Notes under the pieces: generated by a model
Told to the model about the DNA's origin: nothing
The model's database searches: none
What the model saw: only the letters and a program-made list of their open reading frames with translations
Assembly (NCBI GenBank): GCA_014529385.2
Contig: CM043968.1
Location: forward strand, 5,407,001 to 5,471,000
DNA: 64,000 nt
Source of the DNA: Adiantum capillus-veneris
Taxonomy: Eukaryota > Streptophyta > Polypodiopsida > Polypodiales > Pteridaceae
Direction: 5' to 3'
In this document: one piece after another, positions 32,103 to 43,510 of the stretch
Layout: each line of letters begins with the position of its first letter
Numbering within the stretch: position 1 is the first letter of the stretch
Made by a program: the position numbers and the translations under genes

Positions 32103-35100
32103 ATGGCTGACAATAGTAAAGAGAGTGAAATTAATGCTGATAACTTTGATTTTGCTAATGAGCAAGCTACTAATGATGATCCGATGCTTCTTAACTATCT
32201 TGTTTCTAGGATTCAACAAGCCATGGGCAATCCATCTCTCCAAAGTGAAGTGCAACGGTAGCTCCGTGCTCACGGGATTCTCCAAGCTCATCACCATGAC
32301 GAGAGAACACCTAGGAAGCCTCCTTGTGAGACTCCCAAAAGAGGTCTCTCTCCGATTCGGGAAGAAGAAGAGAATCCATACGAAGGGCTCAAGAATTTAC
32401 TTCTTGATGATGCATCTCCTTCCCAAAGGAGAACTCAAGAGCCTCCACTGAAGGAACAAGAAAGAAGTGAGTCTCCCGCCACCTCGGCGGAGATGGCTCC
32501 ACGAAGAAGGCGGTCTAAACGCTCTCCATCACCACCAAAGAGGAGAAGGCCATCACACTCTTCTCCACACCATAATTCAAAGAGGGATGATAAAAAGAAA
32601 GAGAAGAAAAAGGCGAGAAAGAGGACACCCTCTTCTCCATCTTCTTCATCCTCTTCCTCTTATGAAAGTGATGGTGAAGATGATGAAGATCAAGACAAGA
32701 AAAAGGCGAGAAAGAGGTCACCCTCTTCTCCACCTTCTTCAAATTCTTCACCTTCTGAAGAAAGTGATGGTGCAACCTTTGAACCATCAAAAAGAAGAGG
32801 CCATAGGAAATCCTATGCCGCATGGAAGAGGTCATCCAAGCTGAAGAAGTTCAAAGAGGGAGGGAAGAGCATCTCTTTCCTTACCTATGATGGAACCTTT
32901 GGTGCTACGGACAAAGTCTTGGCCTTTATCCAACATTTTGATACGGCGTTTGGAGATGAGGGCTTCACGGAGTCCTCTAAGCTAAGACATGTAGCTATGC
33001 ACTTTCAAAAGTCCGCCAGGCAATGGTGGTCTAGCCTACGAGCCAACGGTGAAGCTCCACGAACATGAAAAGCTTTAAGAGCTTCTATTATGAAGCAGTT
33101 TTTGGCCACCGATGCCAAAGACAAAGTACTCACCGAATGGTGAAGCTTAAAGCTCTCTCCCTATAAATCCATCCACAAATATGTAGACAAGTTTTGGGAC
33201 CTACAACTCAAAGCCACTGTGTTCAAGAAGCTGGATTTTGGAGAGCAAAAGCAACAATTTTGTGCGGGCTTAGCCAAAGAAATGGTGGAGTATGTCAACT
33301 CCCAAAGGCCACGTACCATATCGGCGGTAATACACCATACTATGGTGGCCTCTCGAATACATTTCCAATTAGGGGCTAAAAGAAATAATAAGCCCACGAA
33401 AAACAAGGGTTCCAACAAGCCTAAGGGGAAGGACAATGTCCAAAAGTCTACTAAGGGCAACTCCAACAAAGCTAAAGGGAGTTTACAAAGGTAAAAAAAA
33501 ACTCTCTCCTGAAGAGCTTGAGTGTTATCGCAAGGATAACCGGTGTTTCAAGTGCGGCAAACAAGGGCATGCGTACCGCGCTTGTCCCCAAAAGAACAAC
33601 TGCCAAGATCCTCCTAGAGCTTCCTTGGTTGAAATCCAAGAGGAGGAGACTCACCAAACTCATCACAAAGGATCTCCTCTATGCCATGCTTGGGGAAAGG
33701 TAAGAGAACATGATGCTTTTATTCTCTTTGACCCTGGTTCTACTCACAATTTTTTATCTATAGAGTTGGCCACCAAGCTAGGCATACAAGCCTATGAGAT
33801 GGGAGATGTCCTACCCCCAGACAGTGCTTTCAAGGGGCAAGAAGCTTCAGTCACTCCCTTAATCGGGAAATTGAGGCTTCATGTCCAAAGCTATGTGGAC
33901 AAAGAGGACTTCTTTATCTCTCCTCTCAAGCATTAGGATGTAATCCTAGGGGCACCATGGTTTGATCGCTTGGCTGCCAATGTTAAATTCCCTGAAAGGA
34001 GAATCTCCTTTAAGTTTATGGAAAAAGACATGTATATAGATGCTAAGGAAATGGGTAACACTATCCGCATTGTACATACACCAGCTTTAAACAAGTCAAT
34101 AAAGAGCTCTATTTTTGTGTACATGATTTTTGTTAAAGATTCTCAAAATGAACCTAATGCTTTAGCAAAAGAAAATAAAAGCAACCAAAAGGAATTAGAG
34201 TTATCCAATTTTCTCAACGGGTTTCAAGATGTTTTTATTGACGACATCCCTTGTGAGCTACCTCCTAAACAAGGTAATGATGACCATGCAATTGAACTTC
34301 TTCCAGGAAGTTCACCACCTAACAAACCTCCTTATAGAGTTTCTCAAGCTCAACAAGAGGAGATTATGCGGCAAGTGCATGAGTTAGTTGAGAAGGGCAT
34401 GGTTAGGCCTAGCTCATCTCTCACCTGTGCTATTAGTGCAAAAGAAAGACGGCACATATCATATGTGTGTCGACTATAGAGCACTAAATAGGATCACTAT
34501 CAAGAATAGGTTTCCCGTTCCATGGGTAGAAGACCTATTTGATAAGCTACAAGGATCGACCTACTTCAGTAGGGTTGACCTAAAAAGTGGCTATCATCAA
34601 ATAAGGATAGTTGATCAAGACATTGTAAAGACTGCATTTCGTACTACATTTGGTCTTTACAAATACATTGTCATGCCTTTTGGCTTGACCAATGCACCAG
34701 CCACATTCAACCGCTTGATGGAGAAGCTGGTCAGGGCTCATCGAACCTTCACTGGAGTGTTCTTTGATGATATTATCATCTACTCTAATTCATTGGAGGA
34801 ACACAAGCAACACCTCCAGGTAATATTTCAATTTTAAAGAGAGAATAAACTTTATGTTAATCGAAAGAAAAGTGAATTTTTCTTGCAAGAGATTCAGTAT
34901 TTAGGTCACATTATCTCTCAAGATGGCATCCAAATGGATCCATCAAAGTTAGAGGTAATAAAAGGATGTCCTAATCCAAGGAATCTTCATGAACTAAGAA
35001 GCTTTATAGGTATGTGTGCATACTATAGATGCTTCATAGAAAAGTTCTCACAAATTGCGGGACCATTACATGACCTAACAAACAAAAGTGTTAGGTATAC

Positions 35101-36207
35101 ATGGTCTGCTAACGAGAATAATGCTTTCGAAAAGCTTAAAGAAAAGCTTATCTTTCAACTTGTGTTTACACTATCGGATCTCTCAAAACCATTTGAGGTC
35201 CAATGTGATGCTTGTGGTGATTGCCTTGGAGCTGTTTTGCTCCAAGAAGGGCACGCCATAGGCTATGAGAGTCGAAGGCTCGACCCTGTTGAGCAAGCTC
35301 TAGGCATATATGAAAAGGAGCTCCTTGCAGTTCTACATGCCTTAGAATCATGGAAGCACTATTTATTGGGGACTCCTTTCATTCTGCGAACGGATCACCA
35401 AAGTCTTAAGTACTTCATGACGCAGACCAAGCTCTCCGACAAACAAATGAGGTGGGCAAATTTCCTTTCACAGTTTCATTTCATATTGCTCACATTGCTG
35501 GCAAGCATAATCAAGTAGCTGATGCACTCTCAAGACGGCCGAGAGTGAATGCAGTTTCCATAGCAACTCACAATGATCTATCTTCAATGGTAGATGAGTA
35601 TGCTATTGATCCCGATTTTAGAGATGTGATTTCAGCCCTTGCATTAGGGAAGAAAGAAGAACCATTTATTTTACAAGATGGTTATCTTCTCTACGGCAAT
35701 AGACTATGTGTTACTAACTCACTACGTGAGAAAGTAATGTATGAATCACATGCTCCACCTTATGCGGGGCATAGAGGGATTTAATCTACCTTAAAGGGAA
35801 TTGAAACATATTTCTATTGGCCTACCATGAAAGTGAACATACAAGAGTATGTTTCTAAATGTGTGGTATGCCAAAAGACAAAATTTGATAGATGGAATCA
35901 ACTTGGATTGCTTCAACCCTTGCCAATCCCTAATTCACCATGGGAGAGCATATCCATGGATTTTATCTTTGGATTGCCTAAGTCTATCCATGGGAATACG
36001 GGAATATGGACGATAGTAGACAGGTTCAGTAAACAAGCTCATTTTATACCTGTCAAAAAGACTATCAAAGCCCATCAAATGACAACCCTCTTCATTTCAC
36101 AAATTTTCAAGTACCATGGCTTGCCAATTTCTATAGTGTCGGATAGAGATCATAGAATGACCAGTAATTTCTGGAAGGGTCTCTTTGAGAATTTAGGGAC
36201 AAGGCAA
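32103..36207 (+). pseudogene. Gypsy-1 gag-pol, truncated and broken
   Basis: Start ATG at 32103 gives MADNSKESEIN. Gag has a Lys/Arg/Ser-rich middle (32490-32800) and a CCHC knuckle near 33550 (CFKCGKQGHAYRAC). Protease has FDPGSTHNF near 33727 (DPGS instead of DTG/DSG, also in Gypsy-2), RT has FFDDIIIYS near 34763, RNase H has AGKHNQVADALS near 35500, and integrase begins at about 35720. Stops: 32259-32261, 33066-33068, 33141-33143, 33934-33936, 34835-34837 and 35782-35784. Frame changes occur near 33490, 34430 and 35480. Comparison with Gypsy-2 shows CAG-to-TAG, TGG-to-TGA and CGA-to-TGA changes. The copy is inactive. Confidence 0.92.
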
Positions 36208-36545
36208 TGTGACAACAGGGGAGGGAGTAGGAAGCGCTAAAAGGAGAGGAGTGAGAACCATTAGCTCACACTGTGTATTTCATTATCCAAAACTTAGTAA
36301 TAACTTACAAAAATTGACTTTTATACCTTAGCCAAGGTTTTTGGTGGTCAAAACTAATAATTTGGGAGTTCTACCAAAGGTGGGTAATGACAGGTTGATA
36401 CAATCTAAAGCTTGTAGCCCCGGCTCATTGATTATAGAGTTTATCCGAGAAAATAGAAGTTACAATATTCTTGATTTATCAAAATAATAAGTGTTTTACA
36501 ATGAGAACTCCGAAAAATGGTATCTGTGCTAGCTTGCTGCTAACA
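36208..36545 (-). repeat. Element X 3' LTR, 338 bp
   Basis: On the minus strand it starts TGTTAGCAGC at 36545 and ends TTGTCACA at 36208, directly interrupting Gypsy-1 integrase. GGCAA at 36203-36207 is a possible target duplication whose partner is outside the window. The A+T-rich body and the position next to a polypurine tract support LTR identity. A second LTR of the same kind probably begins at 63031. Confidence 0.7.
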
Positions 36546-36560
36546 TTCCCCCCCTCCTTG
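36546..36560 (-). other. Element X polypurine tract
   Basis: CAAGGAGGGGGGGAA abuts the LTR start on the minus strand; the copy at 63032-63046 reads CAAGGAGAGGGGAG at the same place. Confidence 0.8.
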
Positions 36561-39500
36561 CGTATGTCGTCCCTTGATACAACTTTATGGGTTGAAGTAG
36601 TCTTCGGGCTGGCGAGGCAATATTTAAGCACACTTAGTGCCTTTTGGTATCTGATCTTCCTTTCTTTATCTGGCACTTGCAAAAATTGCATAGTTACTCT
36701 GTTTTTGAGCTCCACCACTAAGTAGCCTACAAACCTTGATGTGAGGTTGCTGATCATTGGTGCAAATATCTTCGTTCGCCAAGTGAAGAATCCCATGTAG
36801 AATGCTTCCTTGAATGCCATCATATTGTGTGAAGGTAGAAACATGCATCTGGTGTAAAAGCCATAGAGGACTTCTTCGGAAGGGTGGCCACTGAGATCAT
36901 AGCACAAACCTTTGTTACCCTTGAGGAATGACATCCAAGGGACTTCTGCTTGCTCTGGCTCATTGAACACTTTGATGCATGTGAGAAGCATTCAGAAGAT
37001 CTTATATAGCATAGCACATGAGAAATCTGGTAGACTTTTAAAGAATGACATGGCACCCTTTAGGGTTTTCACCATGTATTCTTCAGTCGATGGTCCCTTT
37101 TTTGGAGCAAGCAATCTGGGATAGTTTAGCCAAGTTGGCCGCTTCTTGAGTAGTGCCTCATGTGCTACCCAAGTCCTTACTCTTGATATAAGATAGAAAG
37201 TTGGACTTTTTGCAGGGCCACAGATGCTCTTGTGAACAAAATCAAGTACCTTGGGTTCTTGTTTAGCTAGCTCAACCTCCACTTCGGGTGGTCTTTATTT
37301 GCGCCCTCGACTTGCATGTTTGTGTAAAGCCTTTCTTTAACCTGTAGCAACTCAATTTTTATCAGAGGGTAGGGCAGGGACTATTGGTGCCAATGCACGT
37401 TTATTTGATTAGGAGTAAGTTGTGTGACATTGGAAGAATGAAGTACTCTCAGCTCCCAATCCATTGCTGCCTTCCACTACTCATCTACCTCTTGTGTAAC
37501 TTTTTCTTTTAGTGCATTTTATTCAGCCTTTGAGAGCTGGACCATGGGCACTGCGTCTTCTTCTATAATGGACACCTGAAAATTTTCCTCACCACTCAGC
37601 TGTACTGTGGACTGTGTTTCCATTTGAGCAAATGATATTGAGGGTATTTCTATATGAGGCTGCTCTGAAGTGCTTGCCTCTTCTTGCATTTTCGGCCTTC
37701 CCTCTCTCAGTAGCTGGTTGACTCTTTTGAGTCCAGCTATCTCCTTCAGCAGTTCATCTTCTCTTTGGACCCGCATCAAGGCCAGGTCTCAGCGCTGAGA
37801 TTGCTCTAACTTCAACTCCAGCTCGAGGTCTTTATTTTTCTTTTCTAGTTCCTTGTAGAGACCTCGTCTATACCTTTGATCGAGGCGAAGGCTAGATTTT
37901 ATTTTATTTTCCACAAGAATATCGCCTGACTATTGATTCATTGTTCTGAGTTCTATAAAGAAGCATTGGCTACATTGAACTGTACCTGGATTTGTAACTT
38001 CCATCAGCTGACCATCCTTGGCTTTGCATGCATTTAACAATTTGGTAAGCAGCTCACCCAGCTCCTCCATTTCTTTTTGTTGCTTATCTCTAGCAAGCTG
38101 ATGTTGTTCAGCTTCTGCTCTCAATTCCTGCACTTACCTCTGAAGATCGGTGATGACTTTAAGTCTGTCGTCTAACTCCCCTTGGAGTGTGTTGATCACC
38201 ATCTCTAACTCTTTGGCCCTGGTGCTACGACCAAATGTTGCAAGCGTAGTCTTTTTCTCATCTCCTGCATTTTCTTAGCATATTGTTCACTTGCAGGATG
38301 ACTTCATCATTCGATTACCAATCTTCATGTTGTGTTATTTGCGTTGATGTTTCTGCAAATTCTTTTACCTTTGGCTGCATCATGGCTGCTGGTTGCTGTT
38401 TTTGCCCTTGTAGCTATGGATGTTTTGTTTCTATGGAGGTAGAGGGTGGTTCCTCTACCTTTTCTTACTGTGCTACGATAGAGGGTGCTTCCTCCACCTT
38501 TTGCTCTTTTGGCTACTCAAACTATGTGGTGTCCTCTTTTGTTGTAGGACTTGTTGCCTTTTCTATTAGATTTTTCTCTCTTGGTTGCTCTTGAGTAGAT
38601 CCAGCTGCTCGTTGTGTAGATTCAACTTCTTGTGAATATTTATATGCCTCTTTGTGTTTTGGTTCTTGTGCAGATTCATTTGCCTTTTCACGTTCAGCTT
38701 TTGCTTCTTTCGTTGGCTCATTTGTTGTGTCTTTAACTGCCGGTGATGGTGGTGGGTTCGGCATTGGTTGATCTTGGTGTTCAGAGACAGGAGAAGAGAT
38801 GCAGGGAGACACATCACCTTGGGCATGTTGTGCTTCTCCTTGTGCAGTGGTCTCCTCTGCATGCTCTTGATGTTCTTCCACCTCTTTTGCCTTCTTTTGC
38901 CGCTTCTTCGGCTTCCTTTAGCTTTAAAGCTTCTACTTCTTGGTACATCCGTTCCAGTACGTCAGCGGGTTCTTTAGCCTGCTTCCTAGTGTGATGCTTG
39001 GTCCTTGGTCCCTTAAGTTCATCAGGCACCCATTTTTCCGGGTCCTTTCCTTGTGCTTGTCGACTGCATTGGTATGCGTGTTTCTCTCTTTCAAACCGGG
39101 CTTGCTTTTGCTCAGGCTCTTCTTGGTGTGCTTCCATGGATTTTCTCTTCATTTCCTCCCTTTGTGCTCTCTTTTCTTCATTATCTGAGCTTTCATTGTT
39201 GTGCATTTCCGACGAGCTTTCAGCTGATTCTTCATCAAATTTGTAGGATCTCTTGGATGATCTTGTAGCTCAAGGAGATGGTTGAGCTGACACTATCCAA
39301 GTGTTTTGGTCTTGGGCAAGTGGTAGGTTGTTGGCCATGCCAATGACATGGTATGAAATCCATGTCAACACCTCTGGTGCACCCAGATAAGTAATCTTTC
39401 CTTCTTTCTTTGTGCCTTTCAAAGTGGTCAAGACATATTGTGCATGATCCATCGGTTGCCTGGTTGTTGACTTAAGGACTTGCATGAAGGTGGTGGCAAT

Positions 39501-40118
39501 CGTATGATGGGGCGTGGTATACCTTGGTGGCATTTTAGCAAGGAAATGAAAGTGTCGGTGGTATAACCTGGTTGGCTCTTCAACCTGTTTGTGAATAAGG
39601 TCAACAAAGGTGGCTACGGTGGTATCTTTGGTGAAAGTACCTGCCATTTTCCTGTCCCTTGCCCTCATTGTCACTCCTTCTGTGGGCATCTTGAGTGCCT
39701 CTACCACTATTTCTTTGGCTATCACCACTTCAACTTTATTCCCCTGAGGGTCAAAAATGTGTACAGTTCCATCTTCTTTGATCGTGGATAAAATCTCGTA
39801 AGCTTTTTGGAAATCCACACCGCACAGCTCCTGCTTATAGAAATCTCTGAGTCCTATCATGCAGTTGGCTTCTTTGGTCTCAGGCTTCGCGACGACATCA
39901 TACACTTCCTTTGGTAGGAGTTGCAACTCTACCTGATGTCCCTCCTCACTCTTGAATCTGCCGGTGAACACTGTGGTGTGATGCTCTTCGAGCTGTTCTT
40001 TTGAAAGATAGGCTGCCTTGGGGGCTTTGACTGAATCTAGATCTAGCTGGTATGCGGGTATCTCCTGCAACTTTTCTTTCTGGTTGAGCTTCTTCTTGGC
40101 CCTCTCTACTGCTTGCAT
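36561..40118 (-). pseudogene. Element X long ORF: new-looking multi-domain protein
   Basis: I do not recognise this protein. From ATG at 40118 there is a compact 280-residue domain (QLDLDSVKAPKAAYLSKEQL and FYKQELCGVDFQKAYEILST), then a highly charged region with EEMKRKSMEAHQEEPEQKQAR, a Thr/Glu/Pro-rich low-complexity part (38520-38880), a coiled coil (37520-38270, with LRAEAEQHQLARDKQQKEME) and a C-terminal domain (36561-37500, with RPTWLNYPRLLAPKKG and EEYMVKTLKGAM). The C-terminal domain recurs at 63083-63937. Frames change near 38850, 38200 and 37500 and stops are few. Its position just upstream of the polypurine tract and LTR makes it either the extra 3' ORF or the only ORF of an LTR retrotransposon. 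No RT, protease or zinc finger is seen in it. Confidence 0.65.
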
Positions 40119-40269
40119 GGCTCTTGTTTAGTGAATAGAGTGTCAAAGCTAGCAGAACTGCTAGCAATTTTAGTCCAATTTGCTTCAAATCAATTTTTGA
40201 ACAAGCATAGATGCATAAAAACATGTAAGGAACAAAAATGTCAAGCTCAAACAAAAAATTGCAACCAAA

Positions 40270-40858
40270 GTAAATAATTGCGATTATTTACAACTGAGTA
40301 ATTTCTCCAACTTTTTGCAAACTTGGCATCACATGCTTGAAGTATATACCAAATACATGCTTTGAGTGAAATATGGGCTCAGTTGGATGCATAGGGTGCA
40401 AATGGTACCAGATTTTGGCTTTAGGTCTCTGAAACAGTAGATATAATGGAAATTTGAGATTCTAAGTTCCAAATTGGTTCAAACTTGGCTAGTGGGCTTA
40501 ACACATCATGTACTTTGGATGTATGATCGCAAAATATCAAAATTCTCCCATTTTGGCTAGAAAGTAAATAATCGTGATTATTAACATTTCTATCAAAATC
40601 AACATTTTTGGGTAAAAACTGGTTCTAGGCATTGTATAGACTCTATGAGGTGATTTGAATCAAGAAATGTGGTCCATAACCCAAAAATTGGCTTGCAGAG
40701 ACTTCTTTGCAATTTTTGGCAATTTTCCAAGTTATAGGTGCTCATTTTGGCTCATACTTGATTTTTGACATGTAATAGGTGTGTACACATGATAGGTGAG
40801 GTGATGATACAATATCCAAGTAAAAATAGTACAAAAGTAAATAATCGCGATTATTTAC
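40270..40858. promoter_or_regulatory. Three 22-bp palindromes upstream of element X ORF
   Basis: GTAAATAATCGCGATTATTTAC at 40837-40858 is a perfect palindrome. Copies at 40270-40291 (one mismatched pair) and 40564-40585 (imperfect) are spaced 294 and 273 bp apart, all within 750 bp upstream of the ORF start. They could be binding sites for a dimeric protein or remnants of a diverged repeat of about 280 bp. Confidence 0.75.
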
Positions 40859-41321
40859 TGCAGTCACAATTTTCTTGCTACACTTAAATTTTTTGACATA
40901 AACACATTCTATACACCTAAAACAAGTCCTAAATTGAGTTTGTTCAATTTTGGTCTTGTCGGCATCACTTTGTTCTTTGTCAACTCTGAAATCTCTGAAT
41001 TCTGTGACTATTCTGCCTGTTGGGTTGGTCAATCAATTTTAAGGCTTTGGACTAGTCCGCACCATAGTCGTCAAGTAACTCATCCAATTCTGGCTCATTT
41101 GGAGCCAGTTTGACCCCGTATGTCGAATTTGACGCTTTGTAGCCTTTGAGCCGTTTTTTTCTTTTTGAGAGCTTTGATTGATTGATTTCACGAAACCAAT
41201 CATATACATTGTATATGAACCTCGTAGGCAAGCTGTCTATAGAGTCAGATCGGAATTCTGGCATCTGCCAAAAACCTAGCTTTTCTATTGGAAACCCCCT
41301 CGACCCTTGCCGAATGGTCAA
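40742..41321 (-). other. Two short unassigned ORFs upstream of element X
   Basis: 41321-41052 (89 codons, with LSKRKKRLKGYKASNS and an acidic end ELDELLDDYGAD) and 41032-40742 (96 codons) are open but match nothing I recognise. They may be leader sequence of element X or an old gene fragment. Confidence 0.25.
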
Positions 41322-42237
41322 CTGATGATATAGAAAGGTTCTATTTTTTTAGGGCATACTACAGTTCAAATCTCATCCAATTTGGTCGAGCTAACAGGCC
41401 GCTATGGTCAGTTTTTGGTCGTAGGTCTTCGTGCACTACTCGGTTTCTAGGGTTTTTTAAAGGGGTTTAGACTGGCTACCAACCATACAAAATGGATCAT
41501 TGATGAGTAAAGAACCTACCCCTCATGTCTCGTGTGAGACAGCGTTGAAAACGGGCAACTGTAGTCTCCGAAAAAGACGCGCGAAAAAGGTCGAAAAGCT
41601 CTCTCTGCAAAGGCCACAGTGGAAATGAGGTGGTTTTAGCCTACCTTGGATATCTATATCCGGACTTCCCGAACCAATTTTCCCCAGATTCTCTTGTTAG
41701 TCCTACTAGGCCATAAAATCTATGTTAGACTCAAAAAATTTCTTGATCAGATTCCTGTACCTCATTCTGCAAGAATTTTGAAAAAGTAGGTATGGCCGCT
41801 TAATTTACGCTTCCCTCTTCCATCTTTTGATTTCATTGAAAATTTTTGTGTTTGTCTGCCTTGTCTTTCTGATCACCATCATGTCTTCTATTTTTCCATC
41901 TGAGCTTCTTTGCTATTTATTATTAATTTTTGACCTATTTATTAAAATAATCAAAGAAAATAACAAAATGCTCAAAAAAGTAAAGTAAAAATCTAATAAT
42001 TAAGAAAATCCATTGAAAAACACAACTTTATTGTTTTTTTGTTGGATTTCTCTATTTTTAAGTCTCATTATCAGTAAAAATGATGAAAAATAACAAAAAA
42101 GGACTATTTTTTAATGATTTTATGATAGTATATACACTATTTACACTCATCGGGAAGATATTATCAGTAAAATTTTCCCTTCATGATGAATTATAAGGGC
42201 ATTATTAGGTACTTTTGCAAAAAATCACACGTTAACA
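41322..42237 (-). other. Non-coding, possible Gypsy-3 3' LTR
   Basis: On the minus strand GAGGGAGGAAAAAG at 42246-42259 followed by TGTTAACGTG at 42237 resembles a polypurine tract and LTR start at the end of Gypsy-3. The rest is AT-rich, with AATAAC/AAAATAA runs near 41930-42120. No second copy of this LTR was identified, so the boundary is tentative. Confidence 0.3.
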
Positions 42238-42278
42238 TCGAACTTTTTCCTCCCTCTTCAAATATTGCCCTTAATTAC

Positions 42279-42731
42279 TTAGTGCCCTTCCACCCCTACT
42301 AGATGGCGTACTCCGAGACGACTGTGTGCATTGGTTGAACAATTGTGTCTATGCATAGCCGTGGTTGGCTCTACCATGCTTTGAAGATCAATGCAATTCA
42401 AACCACTATGCTGTGCAAGAGTTGGGTCTTGAGTATTTAACTCAAGGGTGTCTGATGTCGAGGCTTTTTGATGCTGTCTTCCAAAGAGCAAATCTTGCAG
42501 CTTGTGTGCTCTCTGTTTGATTGTACCATCAAGATGCTTCAACACACTAATTACTTGAGTTGTCGATAACACTTTTGACTGTTGTAGAGTTTTCTCTTGC
42601 CATTGGTAGCTTGGTTTGCTTGGTGTTGTATGGTGTGGTGGAGTCTTTTGAAACTTAACTCGCCATTGCTCAATTGGTTTTACAATTTGTGGAGAAGATA
42701 AGTGCTCATTTTTCTTCAAAATCCATTTCAA
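42279..42731 (-). pseudogene. Gypsy-3 terminal Gln/Thr/His-rich region
   Basis: 150 open codons, rich in Gln, Thr and His, lie downstream of the retropepsin on the same strand. Between the two, a KCYKC motif and a repeated IQIWVPK phrase occur near 42800-42900. No domain is identified; it could be a gag-like or linker remnant. Confidence 0.3.
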
Positions 42732-42989
42732 GTTAGGTTCCTTGCGCGGAGATGCTTGTCTGTGTTTTTACCCTTGGAACCTTCTTTTGTTTTGGTGGTG
42801 ATGTTTTGGGCACCCAGATCTGAATCGGCTTATTCTTAAGCTGTTCTTTTGGTACCCAAATTTGAATGACTCCTTGCATGCACTTGTAGCATTTTCTTGT
42901 CAAGGGGATGGATAAGATTGATTACTTTGTGGTTTGGTCTGTTGATTGCTTCCTTTCCATTCCTCCTTGCTTGGTGCAATTGGAACAAT

Positions 42990-43350
42990 GAGTTGCCCGC
43001 CTTTAGGTTATAGCTTGAGATTATTTGCATCCCAATCTGGTACAACTTTGTATGTCCGCATCTAGGGAATTCCAAGAATCATCATCTTATTCATGTGTTC
43101 ATTTGGTAAGCATACAAACTGATGAGGATAGAACATCCATGTACTATCACATTCAAGTTGACTACTCCCAATGTTGGGGCTGGGTTCTTGTTGCATCCTT
43201 TGATTGTCTCTATTCCTGTTGTCAATGCTTGACTTGTTGCCTTCTTGTATGTGGAATAACTGACTGCATTTACTCTAGCTCCTGTGTCGACCAAAGCATT
43301 GGTGCTATGATTGTTGAGCTATACTTTGATGTGCAGGTCCATTCCGTCTA
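42990..43350 (-). pseudogene. Retropepsin-like protease downstream of integrase (Gypsy-3)
   Basis: An aspartic protease fold is indicated by ALVDTGARVNAVSYSTY near 43294, then PTLGVVNLNVIVHG near 43150, and after a one-base frame change a LGIP-stop-MRTYKVVPDW segment where ILG-x-PW is expected (TGG to TAG). In ordinary Ty3/gypsy elements protease precedes RT; here it follows integrase in the same frame, separated by about 60 codons and two stops. It is either a rearranged element, a second protease gained by recombination, or a genuine variant order. The copy is inactive. Confidence 0.75.
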
Positions 43351-43510
43351 ACCAGTCATCATCTATTGAAACTGCATCTTTAGGTAATTCTCATTGTCGA
43401 TAATCTATTTCTAGAGTATTGATGGGAATCAGTATCTGTTGATTCCTAAGAGCAGCTTTCCGTTTGAGTACCCAAAACCGAGCTTCCTCTTGGGCTTCAT
43501 CAATAACCTG

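Larger units (their letters stand above)
30125..36207 (+). mobile_element. Gypsy-1, chromovirus-type Ty3/gypsy, 5' part
   Basis: The element has a left LTR at 30125-31685, an initiator-Met primer site, gag, protease, RT, RNase H and integrase up to the middle of the catalytic core at about 36205, where the LTR of element X begins. The homologous reading in Gypsy-2 continues, so Gypsy-1 was interrupted by insertion. Its 3' part, which should include a chromodomain and the right LTR, is not in the window. The flank before the LTR is TACAG. LTR and coding sequence are close to Gypsy-2, so they belong to one family. Confidence 0.92.

Noticed and set aside
43025-43351. Plus-strand Cys-rich ORF of 108 codons
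   Set aside because: It is antisense to the retropepsin domain, whose motifs are unambiguous.
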